A stretch of 64,000 nucleotides of DNA from Symbiodinium natans (taxonomy: Eukaryota > Sar > Dinophyceae > Suessiales > Symbiodiniaceae): the NCBI GenBank assembly GCA_905221605.1, contig CAJNDS010002104.1, positions 459,001 through 523,000 of the forward strand. Direction: 5' to 3'. The stretch's first letter is position 1; each line of letters starts with the position of its first letter. Below are positions 36,901-46,398 of the stretch, piece after piece. The notes beneath the pieces are model-generated. The model searched no databases. It saw only the letters and a program-made list of their open reading frames with translations, and was not told where the DNA came from. The translations under genes and the position numbers were made by a program.

Positions 36901-38474
36901 TCGCCCAGCTCATAGCAACCAAGCCGCAAGGCGCGCAACATCTGCCTGCAAGAGACCGATGCAAGGGGCAACTCTGTACTTCTGCGAAGTGCTTTTTGGA
37001 AAGATTTGCAGTTCTATCGAAGTCATCAACAAAACCCGCCTCACTGCCCCTATGGCTTCGTCCTCGGTGAAGTAGCCTTCGACACATGAGGGAGGCTGCC
37101 GGCCCTAAACCCAAAACCCTAAACGCCCTAAACCCTAAACCCTAGACCCTAAACCCTAAGCCCTAAACCCTGCACGATCGCACATCGCAAACCCCCCAAT
37201 TCAACTGCCTGACCACTTCCCTGCCTTTGTCGGCCCAGCGATCGTAAAGCTCGCCTCCAGCGCAAAGCTCCATCACCTGCTCTTCAAAACACGGAAGAAC
37301 CAAATCGAAAGCTGCCCAATCCTGCTAATTGCTGAAACCCCTCAAAAAAGTAAATAGATAAAGATACTCTTGCACAAGGGGTTGTTCTCTTTTTTTTTTT
37401 TTTTTTTTGGGGGGGGGGGGTTCTTCAGCCAATAGTAGAATCCCCAGGGTTTCTCAGATTCTTTTCCAGCTGATGGGACTGATCTCCCCGTGACCCTGGA
37501 GTTTGACTTGATCTGCTGTGCTCGTGATCACACTACTTGGAGGTTCATGGTACTTATTAACCAATTATAACTGTACTTATAACCCACTTATAAGCCCCTT
37601 AAGTGCCCCAATATGGGCCTAAGCGCATGGGATTTCAGTGACACGGCAGGTTCTCTCCTCCCCGCTTTGCTGGCATTGCTTCTTCATCTAAGCGCAAGGC
37701 AAGATGGCATGCCCCGTCACTGACATACCTCAGCTAGAACCCAAGAACGCAGACACGATCGCTGCAAGAGCGAATTCGGCCGCAGAGGGCCATGCTGCGA
37801 TTGGCGGGATGAAGGAGACACTGCGAAGATCTGCGAGCTGCGCGCTCTCTCCTACACAGTACTACACCCCAGCCCATCAAAGCATTCGCCTTTGGCCATG
37901 AGCCAAGGCACACTTGAAGAAGCTTGCACACGTTGGGATGGTCCAGTTTCCTGGCTGGCATCAGCATATTGTAAGCTTCCTGTCGCAAATCGCGGCTCTT
38001 CGTCTATCCATCGAACCGATGCAAACACCAAGACGCCAAACCGCAGCACCACCCAGCACGACGAATCGAGTTTCAACCGGTTTTTGCAAAGCCAAGTGGC
38101 AGATGCATCTCGGCCTCTTGCACGAAAGCCTCTGCCAGCTCTTCTTTGGCGATAACGGCACCTACGGTCGCACATTTCAAAACAAGTTGCGCGCAAAGCC
38201 TTCACTCAAAACTGCTGAGAGGACGAGCTCTGCGCAGCTCTCCACTTCAGACGCCGTAGGGGGGTTTTGATTGGCCCCAATCACCCCCAGCCCCCTTCCC
38301 TACCAGAAACCCTCCACCGTTTTTGCATCTTGCCTCATGGCTGCTAAACCCTAACCCTAACCCTAAACCCTAAACCCTAAACCCTAAACCCTAAACCATA
38401 AACCCTGTTGTAGGGCCAGCACATTTGACCGCGTGGCGCTCCCGCGTGTAACGGTCTGTTGCGGCCTTGACTTC
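30957..38474 (-). CDS. CDPK: Calcium-dependent protein kinase (CDPK) with four EF-hands, at least 20 exons
   Basis: A Ser/Thr kinase switched on directly by Ca2+. Exons, 5' to 3': 38421-38474 (EVKAATDRYTRERHAVK, ATP-site Lys), 38162-38199, 37904-37995 (LDHPNVCKLLQ), 37225-37311 (VMELCAGGELYDRW), 37040-37076 (GYFTEDEAIGAV), micro-exon 36925-36945 (QMLRAL), 36662-36716 (HRDLKLENW), 36316-36393 (LIDFGFAKQFSEDR), 35893-35953 (GTIYYIAPEVIR), 35720-35771 (SNKCDVWSLGVIVYM), 35066-35154 (LLGGEPPFYD), 34636-34678, 34487?-34551 (ARPAAREASRHEWLQE), 33609-33667 (SPKILEDLRAFASM, junction), 33205-33308, 32136-32206, 31825-31882, 31680-31741, 31463-31522 (DRDGSGVISVED), 31231-31281, 30957-31025 (DYKHSGVIDYDE). 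All joins except the one after 34551 keep phase. Catalytic Lys, HRD, DFG and APE are intact. The Gly-loop exon was not found. EF-hand 1 has Gly at loop position 3. Confidence 0.93.
32225..32334 (+). repeat. TTTAGGG array in a kinase intron
   Basis: About 15 units, including a homogeneous run of TTCAGGG variants. It lies in the 998-bp intron 32207-33204 of the kinase, 19 bp from an exon. Confidence 0.95.
32500..32660 (-). repeat. CCCTATGCCCCAAA higher-order repeat
   Basis: Degenerate telomere motifs alternate with ATGCCCCAAA, making an irregular roughly 20-bp unit. It lies in the kinase intron 32207-33204. Confidence 0.75.
32665..32915 (+). repeat. 58-bp minisatellite carrying a telomere motif per unit
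   Basis: Four to five units of TTTGCCGACGAAGGGGGTCA, then GGGTTTAGGGCCC and GGGTGGAAAAAA. It lies inside the kinase intron 32207-33204. Confidence 0.9.
32943..33180. repeat. TTTAGGG block facing a CCCTAAA block
   Basis: A + oriented block at 32943-32993 and a C-strand block at 33111-33180 lie in the kinase intron 32207-33204. The second grades into CCCTGAA next to the EF-hand 1 exon. Confidence 0.85.
33551..33812. repeat. Telomere-motif arrays flanking a kinase exon
   Basis: CCCTAAA at 33551-33575 and TTTAGGG, with four TTGAGGG variants in a row, at 33733-33812. They stand on either side of the junction-domain exon 33609-33667. Confidence 0.9.
34778..34828 (-). repeat. CCCTAAA array in a kinase intron
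   Basis: Seven units within the intron 34679-35065. Confidence 0.93.
34915..35045. repeat. Foldback of GGGACC / GGGTCCC motifs
   Basis: GAGGGACCCCTAGAAGGGACC at the left is answered by GGTCCCTTTTAAGGGTCCC at the right, around a C-run and (TATA) stretch. It lies in the kinase intron 34679-35065 and may be another small MITE. Confidence 0.45.
35190..35280 (-). repeat. Strongly decayed CCCTAAA array
   Basis: AACCCAAAATCCTAAACCC-type units in the kinase intron 35155-35719. They look like an old array. Confidence 0.6.
36022..36300. repeat. Three telomere-motif arrays in one kinase intron
   Basis: CCCTAAA at 36022-36046 and TTTAGGG at 36131-36212 and 36251-36300, all within the 362-bp intron 35954-36315 between the DFG and APE exons. 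Confidence 0.93.
36925..36945 (-). other. 21-nt micro-exon of the kinase
   Basis: Acceptor CTTGCAG precedes it and the GC donor GCTTGG follows. It adds the residues QMLRAL that complete the helix before YLHWHHVCHRDL, keeps phase, and restores the normal kinase spacing. Without it that helix would be about seven residues too short. Confidence 0.75.
37103..37171 (-). repeat. CCCTAAA array in a kinase intron
   Basis: Seven imperfect units within the 148-bp intron 37077-37224, so about half of this intron is telomere motif. Confidence 0.92.
37391..37420 (+). repeat. Poly-T followed by poly-G
   Basis: About 18 T run directly into about 12 G, in the kinase intron 37312-37903. A weaker relative of the flanking sequence (TTTTTGGGGGGTTCTT..) lies at 19299. 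Confidence 0.85.
38344..38406 (-). repeat. CCCTAAA array in a kinase intron
   Basis: Nine units, some CCCTAA, in the first recognised intron 38200-38420, 15 bp from the exon. Confidence 0.93.
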
Positions 38475-38514
38475 CTTGGCTCTGAGGACCCAAGGCAGCC
38501 AGGACCATGATTGG

Positions 38515-38573
38515 GTCTAGGGTTTAGGGTTTAGGGTTTAGGGTTTAGGGTTTAGGGTTTAGGGTTTAGGGTT
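38515..38573 (+). repeat. TTTAGGG array
   Basis: Eight perfect units 40 bp upstream of the first recognised kinase exon, ending in a T-run that opens the repeated element at 38572. Confidence 0.93.
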
Positions 38574-38733
38574 TTTTTTTTTGCCACCCGCCTAGCTGAC
38601 ACTGTGGCCACGTTGCAGGGACTAGTTCCGGGAAAAGGTGCGCACTCAAGAAGAAATTGCCTTTAAAGCCAGCATACACATATGCGGGAAACGATGGGGA
38701 GCCGGTACAAACCGAGGTGAGGAACCCCCAACT
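38572..38733 (+). repeat. 160-bp dispersed element, copy 1
   Basis: Starts with a T-run and TTGCCACCCGCCTAGCTGAC and ends GAGGAACCCCCAACT. A copy at 55701-55860 is over 90 per cent identical by eye. Both follow a TTTAGGG array directly. The rest of 38734-40952 shows no gene, only AACCACATNGATCC motifs near 39160, 39207, 39504 and 39549. Confidence 0.85.
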
Positions 38734-40811
38734 AAATAAGACCATCAAGGGGATGCAGCTAGACACAACACAAACCCCAGCCCAGTGGACCCCCATCTCT
38801 TCCCAGGAGAAAACTCCCAGGTCTCAAAGGACCTCAGGGGGGTGCCTAGCACCTTGGCACATTCACTCTGAAAGCGAAACACTCCAACATTCTTACTCAA
38901 CCACACTCCCAACCATACCCCTCTCAAAGGAAGTGTTTCGCCACTCCTACAGGAGACATCACAAAGGATCGTCGCTTGTACTCCCTCTGCCTGGCCACAT
39001 CAGCTCTTGTACAGTGGCAGCCCTGGAGCCCATCAGCGACTGAAAATTGACATAACTACACCAGAAACCCAAAAGACAGCAGAGTCCCAAGTTTTGTATG
39101 GGACAGAAGGGGCTCTCGAAGCAACACGTGCCAGACAAGACCAGCACCAACCCATAGTACCACATGGATCCCAACGATACTGAACACCACCACCGAAACA
39201 ACCAAACAACCACATGGATCCCGAACAGATGCAAACAAGTGGGTCCGTGTTGCCGTGAGGGGGCCTTCCTAAAGGATGCACGCTCACTTTCACAGTGAGG
39301 CAGCTGGGGAGCATGGACTGCAGAGCCACTCCCACGTCTATGTACATCAGTTTTGGCCGAAATCACAGACAGGGCTTTCTGATAGTAATCATGACAAAAC
39401 GAAGGTCAGCTACAGTGCCAAAGAAGGGTGTTTCAGAAAGCCCAATTCAAGGCTATACAGACAAGTCCTGCAAGATACTCCCGCCCGTACCTCAGCAACC
39501 CCAAACCACATCGATCCAAACAATGAGACCAGCCGGAACCCAAGCAGACCACAAACCACATAGATCCTAACAATGCGAACAGAGCATCACTGCGTTCCGC
39601 ATCTCGCCGTGCACCCCTAATCTCGATCTGTTCTTGAAATGTGATGGCGTCAATTTAGCACAGGCCCCGCCACCCATTTCGCACACGGATTCATCATGCA
39701 GAGCCAACAAAAAGGTACGCATGCAGGTTCTCAGAGAAATGCCATGCATGCAGGTCCACTACAGAGGTTGGGGCAAACCACGCAGGCACTCTCATGCCTT
39801 AGAGGATCTCAAGACTTGCACGCATGCATTGAAATTGGTGGAGTACCCTACCATACTGCTCATGTGTCCGCGTTCTGAATTCGGGGATTAGCATGCTGCA
39901 AATTCGTCAAATTCTCTAATTACATGCATCACTCTCAGCTCCTCCTTCTCGAATTCGCGTGCCAGTCATGCCAGTCAGCGTCAACAACTGCAGGGTCATT
40001 CTCTCTCACCAATTCAGAGTCAATTCATCAAAGTGAATTCTTCGAATTCCAGACTTGTCTATGTGATTTGGCGCGTCCCAGCATGCAGTAGGTCCATACC
40101 TCCATCGACAAAGTGAATTCGCCAAATTCAGACCAAAGGTGTTGTCACCATCCAGAAAGTGTCCCACTCGGAAAGCGAAAACTCAGAATGCACCAAGTGA
40201 CAGCATCCCCGTTGCGTAGATACACGCACCAATGCTCAGCACCATTGCTTTCTGTCTGTCCAGCTTTGCGTGGTCCACCCACTGGTTCTGCCTCTGCTAT
40301 GAAGCCTCCCACACAGCCTCTTCACTGGTGTAATGAATGTTTCAGTGTCCTGTGGCTTACCCACAGCGATTCTGAAATTTCGCTCTTTGTCTTCTGACAT
40401 AGAGCCTCCTCAGCACCAGTATTGTGTAGCATTGGCCTCCAAAGGCCTAGACCATGCACTGCGTGTCGTGGGGGGTTCACTCCCACAGCGTCAGGCACGT
40501 TGCGGGCAGCAGTCGTCACCACTATGGCATCGGCCGTTCCAGAGCACAAGGGCAGATTCCAGGTTCTCAGTGAAAGCTGTCGCGTGCAGAGGGCACCATG
40601 GCTGAAGAGGGAGTGACACCATTATATGTACTGCAGTCTGTTGTCCTCCAATCTGAGATCATGAAAAAACCCCTGTTCTCCTATTGACAAGACAGTAGTA
40701 AGACAGGGAGAAGGAAGAGCGAGCAAGGAAGTGAGAGAGGGGGGGGGGGTTGCCCTACATCCCAAAATTTACTCTCTCACTCACCCTGGTTCTGTCTGAG
40801 AGGCTCCCAAG

Positions 40812-41028
40812 TCACAATCTAAGGCGGGGCACCTTAGCCGAGCTTTCAAGTGCCAAACCCTCCAGTCCTGATTTAGGGTCCGGCGTCTTTCTGCTGGTGT
40901 CAACACAAAGAAATGCTTGTGCTTTCGTGCCTTCCGACCTACGGGCTCTGAGTTGGCTTTGTCGATACATGTGACCGGCTATGCAAACATCGTGGCTCGC
41001 TGCCTCCACTTGGGTCGGCGTCGGCTTG
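40812..41028 (-). pseudogene. Retroposed leader-bearing transcript fragment
   Basis: Reading the - strand from the spliced-leader match, one frame stays open from CTCAAG through about 72 codons (EAASHDVCIAGHMYRQSQL, then KSGLEGLALESSAKVPR) to TGA at 40812. It therefore looks like the 5' end of a former mRNA copied into the genome. The protein is not recognised. Confidence 0.45.
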
Positions 41029-41118
41029 AGCCAAAATGGCTACAAGCCGACGCCGACCCAAGTGGAGGCAGCGAGCCACGATGTTTGCATAGCCGGTCAC
41101 ATGTATCGACAAAGCCAA
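40953..41118. repeat. Perfect 76-bp-arm palindrome with spliced-leader loop
   Basis: Arms 40953-41028 and 41043-41118 are perfect reverse complements. The 14-nt loop and arm tips carry GTAGCCATTTTGGCTCAAG on the - strand (41025-41043), the last 19 of the 22 bases of the conserved dinoflagellate spliced leader. No GT follows the leader, so this is not an SL RNA gene. Confidence 0.93.
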
Positions 41119-41194
41119 GGGTTTAGGGTTTAGGGTTTGGGGTTTGGGGATTGGGGTTTGGGGTTTGGGTTTAGGGTTTAGGGTCTAGGGTTGG
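41119..41194 (+). repeat. TTTAGGG array with TTTGGGG variants
   Basis: It begins exactly at the outer end of the palindrome right arm and contains about ten units. Confidence 0.9.
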
Positions 41195-41401
41195 CTTTCG
41201 GGTATAGTCCTAACACAAGACTGACCGCGAGGGCACATGGTCTAAACTCACCCCTGTTTGCAAGCGACTCATGCGTTTTGTGCTGGCTGGGGTGCTCCGA
41301 AGCTTCCTTTCCCCAGGGGGTCTCCTGGTGATGCCACCGCAGTCGCTGGCTTCAGGGAGATGTTAAGGCGTTCTCGGTCTAGGGCCTATAGGGTTTAGGG
41401 T

Positions 41402-41525
41402 CAGGGTTCCTATACTCCCCTTAGAACCTAAATAAAAGTATGTTTTTGAATATCCTCTTGGGCTTTATATAAACAAAAGCTTTGAAAAATAATAATTCCC
41501 GAGGGGGATATAGGTTCAGGGTTCC
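41402..41525. mobile_element. Possible small foldback element
   Basis: AGGGTTCCTATACTCCCC at the left is answered by GGGGGATATAGGTTCAGGGT at the right, around an AT-rich core. There is only one copy and the repeats are imperfect. Confidence 0.35.
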
Positions 41526-41658
41526 AAGAGCAAGACAAGGACGCCAAAGCTGACACAGCAGTCCTGGAACAAAGATGTAGCGGTCTTCTACCTTGGCATC
41601 ATACACGATGCGGCCCTGGTCGATGAAATTGGGAACGAAGCCCTCGACCTGTCTTTGT

Positions 41659-41700
41659 AGGGTTCAAGGTTTAGGGTTTAGGGTTTAGGGTTTCGGGTTT
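41659..41700 (+). repeat. TTTAGGG array
   Basis: Four units ending in TTTCGGG. Two further units stand at 41758-41780. Confidence 0.85.
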
Positions 41701-41927
41701 CGACTCTCACACTCGCACAAGGCCGGCAATGCTTCGGTTGGATCCTGTCTCTGAGTGACGGGTTTAGGGTTTAGGGCTTTTAGGTTTTTAGGCCTTCGAC
41801 GAATTACTGGCGAACACGGGCGAGGCTGTTGAAGTCTGTGGGTCCAGGCCACTGGCGGCAACGAGGAAGTGTTCAGCGGCCCCAGGGCTACTACTCGAGG
41901 CTTGTCGGGTTTGAGAGGCTTAGGGTT

Positions 41928-42024
41928 CAGGTTGTTCCCCCTGAAACGAACAGCCCGTAATCTAGCAGGGGGTACTATACTATATCCCTGCTGCTGACTG
42001 CGAGTATAAGGGGGAACATCCCAA
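41928..42024. mobile_element. MITE-like element, family A
   Basis: Ends GTTGTTCCCCCT and AAGGGGGAACATCCCAA, with the core GGTACTATACTATATCCCTG. It matches the ends and core of 14603-14703. Confidence 0.6.
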
Positions 42025-42370
42025 GGCTTAGGGCTTAAACCCCACACCCTGCCAACGTGCCATGTACCAATACCACAGAAGCCCTAGTCCCAAAGAACCA
42101 AAGAACAAAAAGGGAACCCAATCATATTCATAATAATAACTATAAGAACACTAATCATCTTGATAATAATCATCATCATCATAATCACAATAATGATTAT
42201 TATTAACAATATTGATAATTTCTAATTTTCCTAATAACTGAAGTGCACCCAACGGGCGAAGCGCATGCTGCGCGAGCGCGCTTGCCGGATAAGGTTGGGC
42301 AGTAGCTGGCGCGTCTGAATCCGCGGGCTGTCCGGGTCGTTGAGCAAGCCTGCGCGGTCGTTGCAAAGCC

Positions 42371-42445
42371 TTTAGGGCGGGTTTAGGGTTTCGGGTTTTT
42401 TTAGGGTTTAGGGTTTAGGGTTTAGGGTTTAGGGTTTAGGGTTTT
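42371..42445 (+). repeat. TTTAGGG array
   Basis: Eight units, the first ones degenerate. In 42025-46398 no gene was recognised beyond the repeats and elements listed. Confidence 0.93.
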
Positions 42446-43376
42446 AAATGCATCCCCCTCGTTCATTTCTGTCACTCCGCGGCGTCAAGAGGTCAGATGT
42501 CATGGCCTTTCAAGCAGCCCAAAGGGGTGAGCCCAGACATCTTTCTCCAGCTCCAACAAGAGCATCCCGGTTCAACGTGGAACATCACCTGAGCGACAGA
42601 CAGAAAGGCTTCGAGATCTGCTCACACGACGGGATTCGACGGTTCTTCGATCTTTTTTGGGGTTTGGCGCTGAGCAGCCATGCCCCTGGCCGCGCGCAAG
42701 TGGACAGGGCGATCGCTACCACATCTTGCCCTGACGTAAAGCAGCGGACAGAGCCAAATTCCCGCGGCAAGACTGGACTCGAACCCATGAAGACATGAAC
42801 TTCGGGAGGTTGCGGAGGGGGGGGGGGGGGGAATGGGGGAAAGGACAGCTTCGGCCCTGTAATGGTATGATCCATCAAAGCCCCGCCCACGATTTTCTGC
42901 GTTTGTCTGCGGTGCCGTCAGCTGAAAGGCTTAACAAATGGAATGCAACCATCACGGCAGGCGGGCTGCATCCTTGCAAAGGCGTGCTCAGCGCCAGACG
43001 CTCGTGGCAGTATTGAAAGTCTCGTGGCACGAGGCAGTAAATGAGCAAGCAGGTCACAGTCGCTGAATGTCGCTCAACTGGCTAAACACTAGCTCTTACA
43101 ACACAAGTCTACACTGAATCTACCACTTCACACGTTGTCAGATCACTATGCCGTTCGACTCCGTGCGTTCACTTCGTGGCTCCTGCTTCAAAGCGTGCAT
43201 GCTGAATGTCATGAAAGTCACATCGGGCGAGCAGTAGCAGCAGTGTCACAGAATGGCGAAGCACCTTTCTTTGGCTTCTCTGCTTGGAGTTGGCCTACAG
43301 CTGGGTCAACAAATAGACGTCGTGGAACGTGGCGAATCCCATACTGAGTCACGGTAGATCATGCTACAGTACCTGC

Positions 43377-43432
43377 CCTGAACCCTAAACCCTAAACCCT
43401 AAACCCTAAACCCTAAACCCTAAACCCTCATC
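43377..43432 (-). repeat. CCCTAAA array
   Basis: Eight perfect units. Confidence 0.95.
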
Positions 43433-43577
43433 CCTTAACCCCTGCTCCTCTTTACCCATGCAACTCCGGCACAGGACTGCATCCCGTCCTCGCTCAAGCC
43501 TTGGAGACCACCAAGGGCCCGGTGTTGTCGCAGCAAGCCTCTGGGCCGGAGAAAGGGCTGAAAAGGTTCATTTTTTC

Positions 43578-43748
43578 TTGTTAGTATTACTATGACTATT
43601 ACTATTGCTATTACTATTACTATTGCTATTACTATTACTATTACTATGACTATGACTATTACTATTGCTAGTACGATTACTATTTCTGTTACTAAGACTA
43701 CGACTATGACTATGACTATGACTATGACTCTAGTGTTATTAGCATGAC
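43578..43748. repeat. (ATTACT)n / (GACTAT)n microsatellite
   Basis: About 170 bp of hexamer-like units with TGCT interruptions. Confidence 0.95.
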
Positions 43749-45474
43749 TATTAGTTTAACAAGTTCAGGTCCCACAGCTCTCAGATGCGCGAATCCTGCT
43801 TCACAAAGGGGATGCAGCTACTTAGATCGACGAGCCGATTGTGCAATGCTGGCCTCGTTGTACTTGCCGTGCGACCCATCACAGAGCCTACATGACCGGG
43901 GATGCAACGGCACAGTTTGGGATCTCAGGAGGGCTCGGGATGCATTCTCCACACGGCGCGTCAACACTCAAGGCTGCGTGCCACGAGAAGCCGCCCAGCA
44001 GCCCCCCATTCGCCGCGGTCAGCGACGAACGCGTGCACTAAGCTAGCGCTGCCCCAAACTGCGCCAAGGCGCGGGAACTTGCTGCTTCGCCAGCAACCTT
44101 CAATTGTGCCCACAATGTACGTGTCCATGGCCGCTGAAAGATGGGATAACCCACATGGGCGACACTATACATGGCCAAGCCACGGCAAAAGGCAACTTTT
44201 CCATTGCTGCCTCAGCTTGGGCAGCTCATGCTTGGGCAACTCGCCATGCAGCAGCCACTAGCCGCCAGTCGCAGTGAAGACGTCTGCCTAAACAAAAAGC
44301 CCGTGTTCTGCCCTCACCAAACCAACTTTGGGTCTCAACATCTCAGTTCGCGCAAGTAGAACCCGGTCCGCACACTGACAGCCAGATGGCTCTTGCTCAG
44401 CGAGTCCTCGATATCCTTCACGGTCATGACCTCGATAACCAAACCGCCTAAACATAATACTCATAATAATAGTCATAATACTCAGAAGAATTATAAGTCA
44501 AATTAATAATTCAATAACAATAATATTAATAATAACAACAATGAAAACAATAACAATAATCAGAATACAAAATGAGGAGCTTCTCCGGATTCGCCCACTA
44601 CATTTACATGCAAGACATTGGAATTTCCTCCCCTTGTTGCATTGAGATGCCTTCAGCCCAAAACCCTGCTTAGGGCCCTGCAGCCCGGATTGCAAAGCTT
44701 GAGTTTTCCACTGCTCTTGAAATTCTGTGAACCGAGCCCCACAGCCACAAGCCTGAATATGCGCAAGGCTCCGCTCCTGAATTGAGCTTGATTTGGCTTT
44801 TTGGGGATGTTGAAAAACGAGCACGCGTGCGTGGCCCAGGCTTCAGAAAATTCTTGAGGCGACCCCGACTCTCAAAGCCCGACATCAGCCGGGAACAAAC
44901 CGCAAAACCCTAAACCTCTCACTGCTCCACGGGTCTCTGGTGCTGGCTCGGACACGAACCCGACTGCCAACAAGCTGCTGAATTGCCCAGAGTCCCAGAG
45001 TGGGGTTCTTCGAAAATGTTCGAAGTCGGCAAAATTCTCACGCGCGACATCGCTTTTCTGCTCTTGGCGGCGGAATGCCACAGAGACCACATGAAGGGTA
45101 CACGGGTGCATGTGGCAAATGAAACCACAAACGTGTTGTATGTCGTGTTGCAGGTTTCCAGAAGGTTTCCAACACTTCCTAAGCCTCAAACAGCTACGAC
45201 ACTTCAACACCAGAGCGCTGCAAGGACTGGCGAGGCTCCGGCCGTTGCAACCTTGGGTGAGGCTTTGTCCTCGGCAACTGTCCGCGCCTTTGACCCTACC
45301 CGATGACAGCTTAGTGCGGATTGCCCCTGCGGTGTGGGTGTGGTGGCCACATGATGTAACATACTGCCAAGGTCTGCAAGCAGCCCTAACATGTGCCTGG
45401 CAACACTGCCAGCAAAAGTCTGACATCGCTTCATACCGCGCACCCTCGGCATCCCCGAAGTGGCCATGCAGAAA

Positions 45475-45560
45475 GAAGTGGTGGCTAAGTTGGAGGTTAA
45501 AGGACAAAACTGCTACGAACTGGCTTGAGTCGAGTATCGATCCCGGGATTCACCGGCGTG
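45475..45560 (+). mobile_element. tRNA-derived SINE-like head
   Basis: TGGCTAAGTTGG at 45482-45493 fits the RNA polymerase III A-box TRGCNNAGYNGG perfectly. GTATCGATCCC at 45534-45544 fits the B-box at 9 of 11 positions. Their roughly 52-bp spacing is that of a tRNA. Acceptor and T-stem pairing fail, so it is not a working tRNA gene. Confidence 0.5.
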
Positions 45561-45640
45561 GCTTTCACTGTGGCTTTCGCCAGGAGGAAAGCGGCCACGG
45601 CCCCAAGACCAACCTTTTGAGACTTTCACTGCTTTCCCAA

Positions 45641-45746
45641 GGGGGGTTTCCAAAGTTTGGGGTACCTTATTTGAGTGCTCTGTAAAAGGGAAGCCTACTA
45701 TTTTTTGGTGTTTTTTTAAGGGGGCCCCCTATTTTCGTAAACCGCC
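45641..45746. mobile_element. MITE-like element, family B
   Basis: GGGGTTTCCAAAGTTTGGGG at the left and CCCCCTATTTTCGTAAACCG at the right, with GGTACC near the left end. Confidence 0.5.
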
Positions 45747-46334
45747 AGACAAGAATTCGAGATGTTTGAGGGAATTGAAGGTCCACGAGCACATTCACAG
45801 GGCGGGCTGCAATTGCACCGGCCCTTCCTGGCTTCTCAGCAGGAACTACAGGAACTTTAGCGGCTGGAGCTTGGCCTTGGGTAGGACTCCCGCCCCGTGT
45901 GCGTCAAACGCAAAAGCGTCACGAGGGCCGAGCCCCAATGGCCAGCGACGTTGGATCCACCTTGACCTCCAGCAAGCTTGGTGGAAAAGTTTGGAATGAG
46001 AGTGGCGATGGGGAAGAGGCATAGAGATGCATATCGAAGCCTCAAAGGATTGGGAATGGCCGAGCCACCTGGTGCAGGCCCTTGTGGGCCTAGTCATGTA
46101 GTGATTGAATGCAGCCAGGATGCTGAAGCCATGATGCCCGGTTCTGAGGAAGATGCTTGCCACTTGGGTCGCTGAGGAGCCAAAGGTCTACGATGTTCAC
46201 TCGCAGGTACACTGGCTAACTTGCACTGCGATTGCTTGGGCGGGCTCTAGACGTCTGACTTCATGTGGCGGTCTCCACACATGCTGCCGCAGCCTGCACA
46301 AAAGATGACCCTGACTCTGTGTTCGGCAGGCTAT

Positions 46335-46361
46335 AACCCTAAACCCTAAACCCTAAACCCT
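46335..46361 (-). repeat. CCCTAAA array
   Basis: Four units, 38 bp 3' of the last recognised exon of the DAHP synthase chain. Confidence 0.92.
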
Positions 46362-46398
46362 ACATTCTCCTGAGCCCACCCTTTGACCCAGCAGGAAC

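Noticed and set aside
41025-41043. A spliced-leader RNA gene
   Set aside because: The leader match is not followed by a GT donor and short intron and lacks its first bases. It sits as the loop of a palindrome, so it is a copied mRNA end.
42775-42786. Perfect B-box (GGTTCGAGTCC on the - strand) as a tRNA or SINE
   Set aside because: No A-box at the right distance; the upstream side is a G-run.
45475-45560. Functional tRNA gene
   Set aside because: Promoter boxes fit but acceptor and T-stem pairing fail, so it was called SINE-like instead.
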